Of a stretch of 64,000 bases of DNA, positions 47,255 through 60,797 are shown piece by piece. How positions within the stretch are numbered: position 1 is the stretch's first letter; the number at the start of each line of letters is the position of its first letter. This DNA is from Actinomucor elegans (taxonomy: Eukaryota > Mucoromycota > Mucoromycetes > Mucorales > Mucoraceae). The notes below the pieces were generated by a model, which saw only the letters and a program-made list of their open reading frames with translations, was not told where the DNA came from and did no database searches. The stretch spans positions 248,001 through 312,000 of the forward strand of contig JAMSLZ010000002.1 of assembly GCA_026027325.1 (NCBI GenBank), in the 5' to 3' direction. The translations under genes were made by a program, and so were the position numbers.

Positions 47255-48934
47255 ATGAGTAACGATTTCATGGTCGATAATGATAATTTAATACCAAATG
47301 AGCATTTAAAACTGCCTAAAAAGTATGCCCACTTGACTGCAGAAGAATATGTTCTTGCTTTAATGGACTATATCGAAAAGTATCGTCAGTGGACCACGCT
47401 ACATATTGTAGATTTCATGACTACCAACCAATGGGAGATCCTACCCGAAGAATGGCGGAATGTGCTCCTTCCAGCTGACGGATCCATGTCTGAGGACGAA
47501 TGGATCAATATGATTATCAAAATTACATCTGGATCTGAAGTAAATGTAAGTTGTGGATCAACTTCATCTACGTCTTGTTGTAATAACAAAACTTTTTGAT
47601 GTAGGTAGACTGGCCAGAAAGTTTGAAAGCATTCATACAGGATACCAAAGATATCGCCTTACCGAGAATCAATACAGCTGGATGTAAAGTAATTGTTTTG
47701 CACTCAAATAAATCGAGGAAAACTAAGCGTTTATTATTAGCTGATCAAGTTACAAGTGTGATACACAAACGTATCTTGGCTGGTATGATGGATAAGAAGA
47801 TCCACGAGGTATTGAACTGTGCTTTCTCTGCAGAAAAAAAAAAAGAAGAAACAAACTGACTGAAATGTATACTTGCAGGTTGAACGAATGACGCCTGTCA
47901 TTCAAAAGATTGCTCAGGAACATCAAGTTGAATCCATTGTCGATTTGGGCGCGGGACAAGGTTACCTTTCTCGATCTTTAGCCTTTCAAACACACCTTAA
48001 AGTACTTGCTGTGGATTCTTCTGAAATACAGACGTGTGGCGCCAAAAAGTTTGACGAGAGAGCCATCAAAAATCTAGATCAAAGCGACCTCAAGTTGCAC
48101 CATGTGACAGACTTTATAACGCCAGAAAACGCATCTACCATCTTATCCAAGTGGAGTGATAATGTGGAGCAAGAGAAATGGTTATTATGCGGCTTACATA
48201 CCTGTGGTGATTTAGCCAGCATGATGCTTCGATTGTTTACATCAAGCCCTGAGATGACTTGCTTTGCCAATGTCGGTTGCTGCTATCATTTCCTTACTGA
48301 GGCATCCAATGACAAAGAAGAAGTCTGCACACTTGGATTCCCTGTCAGTGATAAAGTACGTGAATATGGTTTTAAATTAGGTCCAACAGCAAGAATGCTT
48401 TCTTGCCAAGCGCCTGCAAGATGGGTGGATCAACAGGAAGAGACTTTGATAGCTTATGAGCACCATTTTTTTCGCGCTTTACTTCAGGTACACATGCTTA
48501 TTTGACATGGTTTATTATATTATTAGCTAATTGGCTGCATCTAACCTTAGTTGATTATGGTGGAAAAAGGATTGACAGATGTATCTGTCGCACCTGTAGT
48601 AGGAAGGCTTAACAAAAAGAAAGATTTTACGTCTTTCTCTGTATATACTAAGCGTGCCTTGACCCGATTGAAGTTCCCAGAAGATACCATCACTGCTGAA
48701 GAGGCAGAAGCATACTATCAAGAGTACAAAAAGAAACGTGTAGATAAGCAAATAACTATCCTTTGGACTTTGCGTGTGCTTTTAGCACCTATTCTAGAGA
48801 GCATTATTCTGGTGGATCGTTGGCTTTATTTGAATGATATCATTCCTGATAGCCCCACCAAGACCGTGAGGTTGTGGCCATTGTTTGATCCAGTAACATC
48901 ACCTAGAAATATGATTATTACTGCCACTAAGTAA
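47255..48934 (+). CDS. METTL25/RRNAD1-family methyltransferase-like protein
   Basis: Exons 47255-47545, 47605-47808, 47879-48487 and 48551-48934 give 495 residues. The N-terminal ~160 residues (WTTLHIVDFMTTNQWEILPE) are the conserved all-helical part. A Rossmann SAM-binding site follows with DLGAGQGYLSR (187-197), an acidic strand end AVDSSEIQ, and GLHTCGDL (270-277) and NVGCCYHFLTE, all typical of the METTL25/Methyltransf_32 group. The substrate of fungal members is not established; RRNAD1/METTL25B has been tied to ribosome-related methylation. It converges on the Spc7/KNL1 gene with only 149 bp between stop codons. Confidence 0.88.
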
Positions 48935-49083
48935 TAGATGCTTTGCATGTAAAAACTGTTGGGCATTTATAAATTAGAGTGCATTATTTTTTTTTTTTAC
49001 TAATGTCATAAAAGGAAAGTCTATAGAGCTTTATACAATACCAACGTCGAGACACGATGATATATTGAAAATAAGGGCATTTA

Positions 49084-52000
49084 CTATGATGGGGGTATTG
49101 AAATCTGTTCAAGGATATTTCGCAATGTGTCAGCCAAGTCTATAAAGCCTGTTTCTGATATGCTTTTCTTTAGTAATTCTTCTAGTCGATGTTGTCTATA
49201 ATAGAAGTGAGATTAGAGACGTTTTTTTTTAATACAAAGAAACTACTTACTCTATACATCCATAGTTTATATCGACTTCGAGAGAGGACAAATCGATGAA
49301 AGGATAATCAAGGATATCCTTTGGATTCACCTGGAAGGACACTGTGAACTTTGTCTTGCCCATGAAGCTATAGACGCAAATCTGGCAGGTAAACCCAGCT
49401 TCTTCTGGTTCATTTGCGTGTTCCAATGCATCAATATCAACCCAAAATCGGTTTTGTAACTTGTATAATTCATTCTGCATCATCCGAACACGGTTCCAAT
49501 AAATCGCTACATCTTGTATAATCTATAAATGAAGAGTGAGTTTGCTTTTTTTTTTTCCTGACCAACGCTGTATTTCTCTAGATTTTTACCTCGTTCATAT
49601 CCCACTTGTTCTTTGCAGCGATTTTGAGTCCGTGCACTAATTCAGCTAATGGTCCTAGCTCACGATCTCGACTGTCCAGCATACGGATTAGCACTGCATC
49701 TTCCTTTTTCTGCTGCAGCTTTGTACGATCCACTACTATGTTGATATCTTCACTAATATTAACCTGAATTATATCGTTCTCGGCCTTTTCTAATTTCCAT
49801 TTGTGGATTTCTGAGCATCTGCCGAATAATTCTGCAGCGTCTACAAGATCTTTTGGAGTAATACACTCATTCTCGACCAACACATCTTCCGCCTGAGCAA
49901 TTTTCTAAGTCGCAAGAGTAATTAGTAGGTGGAATGATTTTTAGATCCATCGGCCAATGTACCTCTTTCAAGTCTGACTTGCGCTTTTCTAAAGCAACAG
50001 CCTTTTCAATCAGCTCAAATTCAATGCTTGCTAATTTGTCTGCTTCTTTCTTGAATGCCTGTATCGAATATCTACCATGATCAATTAAGTAAATACAAGA
50101 ATAAATCATTCTTAGGTAACCATGTTTTACCGTTGCTGCTCAATCTCTTGTTCCAGCTTCGATAGCTGAGCATGATCAATTGCATTGTATTCTGCTTCCT
50201 CAATACGTGCTTTCGATAGCCGTCTTTGCAGATCGTCTTGAAGTTTTTCAATCATGGGTACTTTTTTACGCAAATCAGTCACAAACAATTTTGTTGATCG
50301 TTCGTCTTGCATTAGCTTCTCGTGATTGATTTTGAGTGTATTCAGGACCTGCTCCAAGCTTTTGAACCACGATTCGTAACATGTAATAGTCGCCTTCAAT
50401 CGCGCGTAGTTTTTGATAAGCAGAAACCGCTTACCCATCTGTGATCGAAGTTGAGGTGAAGCTTCATTGTATTCTGAGAAAAACTGTGGATTGGCATCGC
50501 TGACAGTTTCGTGGATATGTTCGATGGTTGTCTTACAGGTTTTAATGTATTGACTAAGTTGGCTGCAGCCCTAGGATACAAAATACAATTAGCAAACAAA
50601 ATCAATTGGGGTTCAAGAGAAGAAAAAAAATAACATACTGCTTGGAATAGCTCTAATTGAGGTAATGTAGATGCTGCTGCTACTGCTTGTTCAGCCACAG
50701 TCGCTGAGCCTAGGTACTAGTCAATAAACAGGAAAAAGAAACGCAAGACATGCTTATTTTGTTCATTTACCGTAATCAATATTGTATGTTGATCTACGTC
50801 TAAGTTGATTTGTAGGAATGATATCGTCAAATGTCATGCCGATAATACAGAGGAACTCTTCCAATGGAATATTATTTAATAATGAAGGCTATACAAGAGA
50901 GATTAGTTTTAACAGTAACTTTTGTTGTGCGTACTTTTACCGTATCTGTGAATGATTGATATGTCTCTGGGAATTCCTCTTGTAGTAAGTCTATTGATGT
51001 GGATATTCATAAGTGAATCATCAAGACAAACTGCAAATTATACATACCATCATTTGCTTCCTCTAAGGATATAAAACGATCTGTATGTATAGTTTCACTG
51101 AATCGATCCTGCGATAATGGGGATTTGTCATGCAGATAAAAGGATCGATGAGGTGAATACAATTCTGACATGCTCTTCTGCTCCAGCTCCTGTTGTGGTT
51201 GCGGCTGCAGTGGTTTAAAGGGAGATAATGCCGATCGAGCAGGCGAGTAAACATTTGAGCTTAAATAAGTCGGCAATTCGTGTGTAATCTCCATGTTATC
51301 ATCTTCTGCTATATCGAATTCAAAATTTTCTTCGGCAGGTTCCTCCTGATCTTCTAGGTCCATTTCAATATCTATGTTTTGTTGATGTAAAGGTGGTGAT
51401 CTTGAAACTAAAGGACTTGTTGCTTGCAGTCGTGGTGGCGGTGATGGGGATCGATATGTTCCTGCTGTTGGATCCACTGGCCCTGTAAGAATCATACTTT
51501 CAAACGTTTGAGAAGGCGAAGGTAAAGGAGAGGCCCTTTCAAATGGGTCCATTGTCCGCGTAGGGATCGTATGTTCAACGGTTGGTAGAGGAGGAGAAGG
51601 TGAAGGTGATTCTCTTGTCACTGGTGAAGAAGTTGTCTGTGTAAGAGGCGTTTGTGTTGGAGATGGAGAAGGCGAATTCCTTGCTAGTGGGTTCATTGTT
51701 TGTACAGGAACAGTTTCAGAGGTTGGTGGAATAATTGTCCGTGTAAGAACCATACTTTCAGCCGTGTGTTCTTGATCCTCGTCTTCATCATCATCTTCCT
51801 CGAAGATATTTCTAGGACCTTTTTGATGTTGGAGTGATAGGTATTGAGTCAAATCAGATCCATTATCTTCAGTTTCATCATACACGCGATTCAAAAGACT
51901 CGGTGGCTGTCCACCAGATCTTCTCTTTGGACTTCTAACATTGCCAGGTGGACTGCCAAACAAATCTGGTCGCCTAACAAAACCAATTAGAAAACTGATC

Positions 52001-52704
52001 TGGTCAATTGATGATAATGATATATACCTCTTTCGACGGTCGGACGGTGATCCACTTAGTCGTGAAAGAAGTAAGCTGTTTACAAGAAGCATTTAGTATC
52101 TTACGTATCAATCTTGCTTTAAAAAAAAGCCCACCTGTCTTCCTGATGGTAACCGAGAGGGGATGCAAAAGCATCAGTCATCATCACAGTTGGTTCTGGC
52201 TCTTCAATAAGGTTAGGTACATCTCTATTACTGATATCAGGTGTATCATCTTGTTTAAATAGCCTTTCTAACAAGTTAGCTATCGAGTGGCAACGCTTTT
52301 ATATATATATATATTGGATCAAACCTCAAGTGAGCATCAGGAGCAAAACTCACTCTTCGTTGCGCTAAACGTTCGCGCCTCTTTCTATCAGGCCCAAAAA
52401 AAAAGGATCAGAAACACACTTGTTATTTGTGTAATTTCTTATTCTTACTCTTGTTCGTGCTGAAATAGTGGTGAGTTGTATCGCAAAGGTGTGTGAGAAC
52501 CCTTGAGTATGCTTCTGATAGGTGACTAAAAGTAAAAAGAAACGATAAGTATTCTAATTTGAAGAGTATGGTCGAGTAATTTACAGTAAACCGAGTAAAT
52601 CGACTTTCAGAATTGTCAACAGTCCATCTCCCAGCGTCTATCAGAGACTCATAGGTCCTTCTATTGCCGAGAGGCGAGTACATACTTGGCGGAGGTGAGG
52701 ACAT
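49084..52704 (-). CDS. Spc7/KNL1 kinetochore scaffold
   Basis: Fourteen exons (52704-52585, 52525-52449, 52384-52325, 52263-52135, 52075-52028, 51973-51048, 50990-50941, 50888-50771, 50709-50639, 50570-50131, 50071-49963, 49904-49590, 49522-49251, 49195-49084) join in frame to 948 residues. The N-terminus has both PP1-docking motifs, SILK (45-48) and RRVSF (75-79). Residues ~150-400 are Pro/Ser-rich with MELT-like motifs (SMVLT at 218, SMILT at 304, MEIT at 372). The Spc7 domain follows with IPLEEFLCIIGMTFDDI, a long coiled coil (about 540-740), and the RWD-containing C-terminus (MMQNELYKLQNRFWVDI). KNL1 links centromeres to microtubules and recruits Bub1/Bub3 for the spindle checkpoint. Homology is clear despite rapid evolution. 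Confidence 0.92.
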
Positions 52705-55076
52705 ATATATGGTATATGTATATATAGATTTTTTATTATTAAGAGGAAACTATAATAGATATATATATTTGGTGGAAAAAAAAGAGTACTCGTACGCGTT
52801 AAAGCATTAATGTTATGTTGTGCTGTGTAGTGATATAAAGTGGACACAAAGCTTGAATCTTCAACTATTAGATACAGGAAAAAAAAGTCAAAGGCTACCG
52901 AAGCAGTCACGCGCTCTAGCGGTCACTTTGATGAAATGCTTCAAGAGCTCATATTCGGGGATAACATGTCAAAGGGCAAACTCGGCGCTCAAAGAGAAAG
53001 AAACTGATGGAAAGACATCTCACGCTGTCGCGTTTCGCTATTTAAAGCTGTGGTTAAACTGAGTGTTTGAATGTTTAAAATAAAAGTGAGATACCGGGAA
53101 TACACGTAGTTCATTACTGATAAATAAACAGTTAATATATTCAATATGATGCAACTAAATAAAGGTTTTAGTGGATGCATGAATTCAATATGAAGACGAA
53201 TTACAAATCAAATACAATAGTAAAACTGAGATAGGTTCAAAAGAGATCTAGATATGATTAGGGAAATTCATGTTTTACATCATAAATAATGTTCTTCAAC
53301 TCTTTTCAATAGATTTGTGGAAAACATACTAGATTTAATTATGATGGTTTTCGCTTGAAAAGCCTTTAAAGTTGGTCGATCTTTCAAAATTTAAACTCTG
53401 CAAGAGTTTTGGGTACTTAAAGTAACAATGAAGGGATTATAGGGATAGAATTACGCTGAACGTCAGGTAGTACTTTATTGTATAAATTTAAAAATAAAGG
53501 CCAAAAACTTTCTATTCCACAGTTTAAAATATATTATGCATATACTAGACGCATTTATATATTCTAGGGAAAAGCGCTAATTCTAATTGTATTTCCAAAA
53601 AAAAAAAGAAAAAAAAAGAAAAAATCGGCTTGTCACCAAGAAAAGCTCTTTAAATTGAAGGAGATGCCCAATTATCTTAGCATTATCCGATACTGAGTTC
53701 AATAATAAACACTACTAATTTACTTTGTACATATCTTATTTTTTTCATTATTCAAATGCCATTTTAAAAACCAAGATCAATTTTTCCAGTGAGCTTCAGA
53801 AGAGAATACTTTGATAGAAGAAATTATTTTTAATTTATCGCCTGCCAATTAATTTCCAGAATTAATTCCTCCTGTGGTTATCTATAATAGCACACCAGAA
53901 CTGATATATATATCTACATCATTCATTTGGAAGTATACATGACATTATGGTGCAAAGGTTCTTTAACAGGAATATGTTTTTTTGCGTTTCAAAAGAACGG
54001 AGTTACGTTTTTTAGTCTTCATATAACCAACAGATTAATGAATGCGAAACCAAGCAGAACAGTGCATAGATATTAATGTCTCATTAAAAATTAATGGTGC
54101 TAAAAGGAATACAATATAATCTTTGCATTATTCCAACATACAGGGATAGGTTCTGTTTAAACTCGGTTAATGTGTTGTTGTTATTTTATTTATTATTCGA
54201 TAATCGGATGACAGAAATAGAGACTGAAACCTGCTACGATTAAGTTATCAGTTACGTCAAAAAGGTGACTTGAAAGGCAGACAGATATGGCCCCTTTTAC
54301 GGGTAAAGCTTTAGACGCGTTAGGTTGAAAAATTTTACTGCACATATTACGTAAAGCTGAAAAGAACTCGATTAGGTTTGTTTTCTTTATCAGTGATTGG
54401 TATCAAGCAAGGTTACAATTGGGAAAAGATCATTAAATAACCTTGTAAGCTGGTAAAATAGCTGTCCAGCTTTACCGTTACTGAAAAAACCAAAATCCCG
54501 GGAAAAATGCCGTGCTTTGATAACCGTTTTGCGATGGCTTTCGGAGCATGTATTAATAGCAGGCTGGAGGACAAGAAACAGAAAGATAAGGCATGGAAGG
54601 AGTCGCATCATTTGCTGGAAAACATATGGTTAATTCAATGTATATGGCGGGAAGATACGGAATTTTTGCTCCTCTACAATAATTTGTAAACCAGCCCCTA
54701 CTATGGTGAATGGTATAGATGTGATTGATATCAATTCTCAGCGGGTTGAACATCTTTTTTAACCAGTTTGCGCGAAAATAAAAGCAAATACAACACTTTA
54801 AATGCAATCTAAATCAAAGTAACTATGATTTTTTCGATATTGAATGATAGAATGAACAAGCAAAACGTTCACAAACGCAATCGTTGTAGATTTGGTATAT
54901 TACATATTCAGAATAAAACATCGATAAGATACGCGCTCTCAGAAAAAGATTACAACTTTGTATGAAACGGGAAATTAAGGGTCTGGCCAATCCATCCCTG
55001 GTATAGATATCCAGTTTATATAAAAGCCCAATCATTTTTTTGTCTGTATTCTTTATCTCTTCCTTTCCTTTTTATC
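52705..55076. other. Gene-poor region
   Basis: It starts with the KNL1 promoter (TATATA runs near 52705-52770). A-rich runs are at 53597-53622. Several overlapping frames at 54390-54807 on both strands look like composition artefacts. The last 60 nt before 55077 are T/C-rich, fitting a leader. Confidence 0.45.
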
Positions 55077-55493
55077 ATGTCTCCTACAAGCACTATGGCC
55101 ACAAACAATTATTACAATACTTATTTACATCCTCTCCAAAAGAACAACGGCACATTTATTGAGCGAAAGAATAGCGCAAGAAGATTGAGCGTCTCATCTG
55201 ACATGAGCGACCCTGAAGTCATTGAAGAGCAAGAACAAGTGTCAAGACGCAGAAAATCCATGAATCCTCACAATTGGGATCTGCTACTGTCTCAATTTGA
55301 CTCACAGCCTGATATGATTCAATTGATTCAAATGTGCAAAGCAGAAGAAGACAATCGCCGCTTGGAAGAAACCAAGATGAAGTTGAAGGAATACCAAGTA
55401 TTAAGTCAACTACAAAGTATGCAAGCCAGACAATCGTTTGGAAACGAATCATTATCAAGAAAACAAGATTTGCCTTCTCTCTCTCATAACTAA
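55077..55493 (+). CDS. Unknown small protein with basic phosphosites and a C-terminal helix
   Basis: A single uninterrupted exon of 138 residues with a good leader (TTTCCTTTTTATC before ATG) and AT-rich 3' flank. No family is recognised. Residues 1-35 are Asn/Tyr/Thr-rich; two basophilic kinase-type sites occur, RRLSVS (about 37-42) and RRRKS (about 57-61). Residues 70-120 (WDLLLSQFDSQ, then a charged segment with KLKEYQVLSQLQSMQ) are predicted helical or coiled-coil. Codon use looks like that of the neighbours. It stands alone between two gene-poor regions, which makes expression data the decisive test. Confidence 0.65.
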   Translation: MSPTSTMATNNYYNTYLHPLQKNNGTFIERKNSARRLSVSSDMSDPEVIEEQEQVSRRRKSMNPHNWDLLLSQFDSQPDMIQLIQMCKAEEDNRRLEETKMKLKEYQVLSQLQSMQARQSFGNESLSRKQDLPSLSHN

Positions 55494-58018
55494 ATGGCCC
55501 TTAGCATAGCCTTCTCTCTCTTACTAATATTATTATCATCATTTAACATTTCAAGACATATATCCCTTCCACAGAAATCATTGTTTCCATTTGTACATAA
55601 ATATATTATATAATATAATCCACTTTCAGTGATCTGATTTGTAGTCTTTATTATTGCTTGTGTGTCATTGAGACTTTATGGTTTGTAGAGATGAATCCAT
55701 TCAGATATGGATCGAATAAAATATCTTCTACATGAGTTGTACTAACTGTGCTAGAAATATATACAGCTAATATAATAGAAAACGTGCTGATGTAAATATT
55801 GTTACCGGCTTAGCGGCGACATAACTCTTTTTCCATGCTAAGGTAATTTTATTTCAGAGAGTAAAAGTAAAGTTTTGGGTGGTTAAAACAAGTCTAATCT
55901 ATTTACTCTGTTCTTCAATGAAAGATATGAATAGATGTAGTAACTCATCCCAAGTATACGTGTATTACTTATTGGCTGTTATATTGAGTCGATATCGGTT
56001 AAGGAATCCATAGGTCGTTAGTGCTACTTTATACTAGTTATATATAGTTTACAGTTGTGCAAGTACTGATGGGTGCGATGCATTAATTGTACTACAGTTA
56101 CATAAAGACTACCATAGATTTAGATCTAGTAGTTTTCTTTTTTGAATAAGAACTACCTTTCAGATGTGACATTTGTCTGGATCGCGAAGGATCTACAAAT
56201 CAAGAGATTTAATCTATAGGAATTGAATGTAGATTATCACTCGTTGCTAAAAAAAAAAAAAAAAAAAAAAATGTAATAGCTACATTATACTTTGGAAATA
56301 TGGGGGTCTCGTCAAATATACCAGTTCATCCTGGACATTCATTAGTCATCATGAACGATACTAGAACCAAAATCGGCCAAGAAATGCAAAGTCGAAAAAC
56401 GGCCTTATTTTTGATACTTTAATGAAGGTGTTTCTCCTCTTAAGTCAATATTTTTTTGCTTACATTTTTCTAGAGTCTGAAAACGGTAATTTTAATGCAT
56501 GCTGTTTTTTTTTTTCAATTCCATAGATTTCGTATAGTAGAGAATATGCAACATATTTTTTGTGCATTTATTGAGTATAAAATATTTGGGTTATGGCTGC
56601 ATTTGTAATAAATAGTTGAAAAGTCAGTCTTTTTCTCAAAGATAACTCAATCATTCAAAGATGATAGTAACTATTATTTACAACAACAGACATACCATTA
56701 AATTCTACGCAAATTCTGCTTGATTCATATTTCCAAGTACCGAGGTTTGCTTTGCTATTAAAATAACGGCAAGTTTCATGCTAAAAATCTGGAAAAATAT
56801 TTTATTCGTCATTTACCAGTAGAAGTCGAGAATATCTCATATGGATGTCATTCCGTTTGAATAGCATTTTCGAGGCATGAATCATGATGTAACTTGTTTG
56901 AAATAGCTCAATGTATGCAATGATGATTTGTTTGTCGGGTGAAAGCTGCTAGAGCCAAATTTACCGCAGTCCAAATGCGGGGAAACCAGTACAAAGGTAG
57001 AGAAATAGCCAGGTATCAATTCGGATTGAGTTTCGGTGATGTAATAAATAAAAACCCCCAGATATAGAGCCACCACATATTTCAATAGTAAAAAAGCATG
57101 GATAGATACAGCAAAAGTTATTCAGAATTGAATTGAAAATAGTCTGTTTTCCTTTTTTTATAAAAAAAACCATCAAATTACTCTTATATAGCTTGTTATT
57201 CTTATTATTATTTTAGTTTTCGAGTTTCTACAGACTGCTGTTTTTATATCAATAAACATAGATTCAGATATAACAAAACAATCTTATATAAAAACTTTGT
57301 CAGTGAAACGTCATTTACTGTTTTAAAAAGATGGTCAAACTGAAAGGTTGCACCTTGGGGTATTTTCTTTAAAATTATTATTGGATATCGGTTATTGAAC
57401 CAATCGTGCCCACGCGTTTTCTTTCTCGCCGTAATCCAATAGTAATCGAGGAAATCTCAACTATTATTTGAGCGGGTTCAGAGTAAAAGTAGCTGATTGG
57501 TTTTATCTTCTCACTTTCTTTTCCCTTTTCTACACTCGCAAACCAAACAAAAAAAAAAGTTTAATTAATTTGGATATAGCTCGTTTGTACACAGTACTCA
57601 ATCTTTTTTCGACCCATTCATTCAAACATTCCCTGGTAAATCAACACATTAGAACGAAAGAATCATAGAAAGAAGAAGGAAGGTAATAAAAGTCCAGTAA
57701 AAAAAAATAAAAAAATAAAAAAAAATAAAAAGAAAAAAAAATAAAAATAAAAATGCCTAGTTTTTAACCTTGCCATAAATAAATAGCTGTCTTTTTTTCA
57801 AACTAAAACCCACCTAGATACCTTGTATATACCTCTCTTTCTCTCTTTTTCCTTTTCGTAGTATTTTTTTCTTTTTTTTTACCTTTAAATAAGTATATAT
57901 AAATATCATCATAAAGGTAGGCTTACAACAAAGAATGAATAGACAAAGAAAGTATTATTAAAACTAACATTTTCGTAGTTTCTTGTTTCACTTTTCTATT
58001 CACACAATATACATAACC
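55494..58018. other. Gene-poor region and leader of the ankyrin gene
   Basis: Family A repeat copies lie at 56161-56190 and 56323-56391, a TTATGGCTGCATTTG repeat at 56571-56609, and an A run at 56249-56270. An A-rich block with AAAAT units at 57697-57752 precedes the ankyrin gene and is probably promoter or leader DNA. No gene seen. Confidence 0.5.
57697..57752 (+). repeat. A-rich AAAAAT-type tract upstream of the ankyrin gene
   Basis: About 55 nt almost only A with T every 5-9 bases, 270 nt upstream of the start codon. Such poly(dA) tracts exclude nucleosomes in yeast promoters; the same role here is inference. Confidence 0.6.
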
Positions 58019-60724
58019 ATGTTGAAATATGAACTTCAGTCTAAAAAGCCTTACACAGGTGATGAACCGTATTCACTTGTAAATACAGATAATGATGATG
58101 ATGACGAAGACGAAGAAGATTATAAACCACCACCAAACAAAAAGAAACGTCGTAGTCGACTGATAACACATTCTTCGTCACCAGAACCTTCAAAGCCAAC
58201 AACAACACTACCACCACAACAGCCACAGCCTAAAGGGCGAAAGAAAGCAAAACATAACCCCAACCGAACTGATAAAGCAGGTCGAACCAAACTGTTTTCT
58301 GCTACTACAGCTGGTCACTTAGACAAAGTTATTGAACTGATAGAGTCTGGGGCTGATGTCAATTTCAAAGACAATGCTGGTTGGACACCACTTCATGAAG
58401 CTGCACTCAAAGGTCAATTCGAAATTGGTAAATATCTCATTCGTTGTGGTGCCGAAGTCAATGTTCGAGGCTTTGGTTTAGATACCCCTTTACATGATGC
58501 CTGCAACAGCAATTCACCCGAATGTGTCAAACTTTTGGTCGATGCTGGTGCTGATGTCTTTGCTTTAAATGAAGCTGAGAAACGGCCCATCGACTTGTGT
58601 TCTGATGAAGCTTGCCAGGACATTCTTGAAGCCAAGATGAAGCAATTAGACCAACTCATTGCGCGTGACAAACAGGGTCGATCTTCACTTCATCGCGCCT
58701 GCATCGATAACAAACCAAACCGCGTCCTTGCTTTAATCGAACAAGGTGCTGATGTGAACGCCAAAGATAACCAGGATGCGACACCGCTTCATTTTGCTTG
58801 TGCTCTAGGCCATTTAGATATCGTCAAACTGCTGATTGAACAAGGCGCCATTGTTAATATTCTCGGTTCAAAACACGATAATACACCACTTCATGAAGCC
58901 AGTCGACATGGACACCGAGATACAGTTCGTTTCCTGATCGAATCTGCTGGTGCTGATGTAAATATGAAGGACAAGGCAGGTGATAGCCCTTACCATGTCT
59001 CTGCTGCCTTTCCGCCTATTCGACAAATATTAACTGCCCGTATGGATGAAGTTCGGTTAGAACAAGAGACATGCAACGCACTGGATGAAATCGCCAAGAA
59101 AACAGCTCTAAGAAATGAACCTGAACGTCAACTGACGCGTGAAGAAAAGAAGATTCAAAACTATATGCGTATGTTTAATAACGATAATAAAACCAGCAAG
59201 ACGAACCCTCTAGATGAATACACGGGTCCTGTTGCATCTATCAAAAGAAGAAAGAAATCGATGCCTAGAAGGAAGTCCATGTCTGTCGAAAGTGATGCTT
59301 CCAATGGAACAAACAGTAGAAAGTCACCTACTACTGGCTCTAGACTTGATATTCGTAAAAAGGATACCAGTGGTCGTACTCATTTGCACAAGTTTTCTAA
59401 ACGAGGCGATGCAGAAAGTGTAGAAAATTTATTGGAAGCTGGTGCTAATCCGAATGAAAAAGATTTTGCTGGCTGGACTCCCCTTCATGAGGCTGCTTTG
59501 AACGGTCATTTAAATGTAGTGAAGTTATTATTAAAGTATGGTGCGAATGTCAATTCAAAAGGCGCTGATTCTGATACACCACTTCACGATGCCACTGGGA
59601 ATAATCATTGCGATATTGTAGAGTTGCTGTTGGAACATGGTGCTGATCCATTTGCACGCAATGCTCATGATGCTGAACCTATTGATATTGCTACTGAGAA
59701 TGACTTTTCAGATATCGTGTTGGTATTACAGGCAGCAAACCCAGTTGTAAAGAAGAAGAGACAGGTCAAGAAAGAGACTGATGCAGAAGACAAAAAGAAA
59801 CCAATGGTAGACGGTAATATTGATTTGTGATACAAATTACTGTGAAACTGTGTACTAACTACTATATATGTATATTTTTTTTCTTTTTTTTTTTTTGCTA
59901 GTGCATACAAATACAACTAAAGAAACTGTAAAGCAAACTAAAAAGCGTCGACTCATCCAAGCAGCAGATTTGGAAAAGAATAATAGTAACAGATCATGTG
60001 ATGAGGAACAAGAAGAATCCAAATATGCACTTCGACATCCAAGATCTCCTCGCGCCGTCAGATCTGATTTCATCGTCAAAACGGAACCTGTTGAAGAAGT
60101 TTTGGTTGAAAGAAACAAGAGAAAAGACACTAGTTTGAAATTAGAAAAAGAGGATCTTGCTAAATCCCCACCATTGTTACCAACACCTTCCACCGTCGTT
60201 CATCGATACATTCCTTCCAAAAAAAATCTGTACGTTACAGCAAAAAATACATACATCAGTAGCAATGATCTACCTCATTATACTCAACAGCAGCTTCATT
60301 CACCTATCCATACTCCACCGCCTGATAATTGGATTGCCAAAGAAAAGGACGTGCTAGCTCTCTATTCACCACTTTACACTGTACAAATCCAATCTCAACA
60401 TGCAACGGACAAGAAATATTATGTAATTGATCTTCAAATTAGTTTGTTCTTGGATATGACATTAGATGATTTCTGGACAGAGTATCCATTCCTATCGACC
60501 AAGCGAAAGACAATCAACGCTGAAGGAAAAAGCCGATTATGGAATACTTTAAAGAACATGATCCATGAGGAAAAGACGTTCTTTGTGGCCCGGTCATTAT
60601 ATTTTATACCTTTAGATGATGTACTCGAATTAATCAAAAGGGATTTTAATCATTTAAGCTCTAATTTGATCACAATTACTTTGGATATTGGATACCATGA
60701 TCAAGAGCAATCACAGCACCAATC

Positions 60725-60797
<73 letters not shown>

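Noticed and set aside
54390..54807. Overlapping frames on both strands (60-84 codons)
   Set aside because: No domain, no splice support and conflicting strands; probably chance or old remnant.
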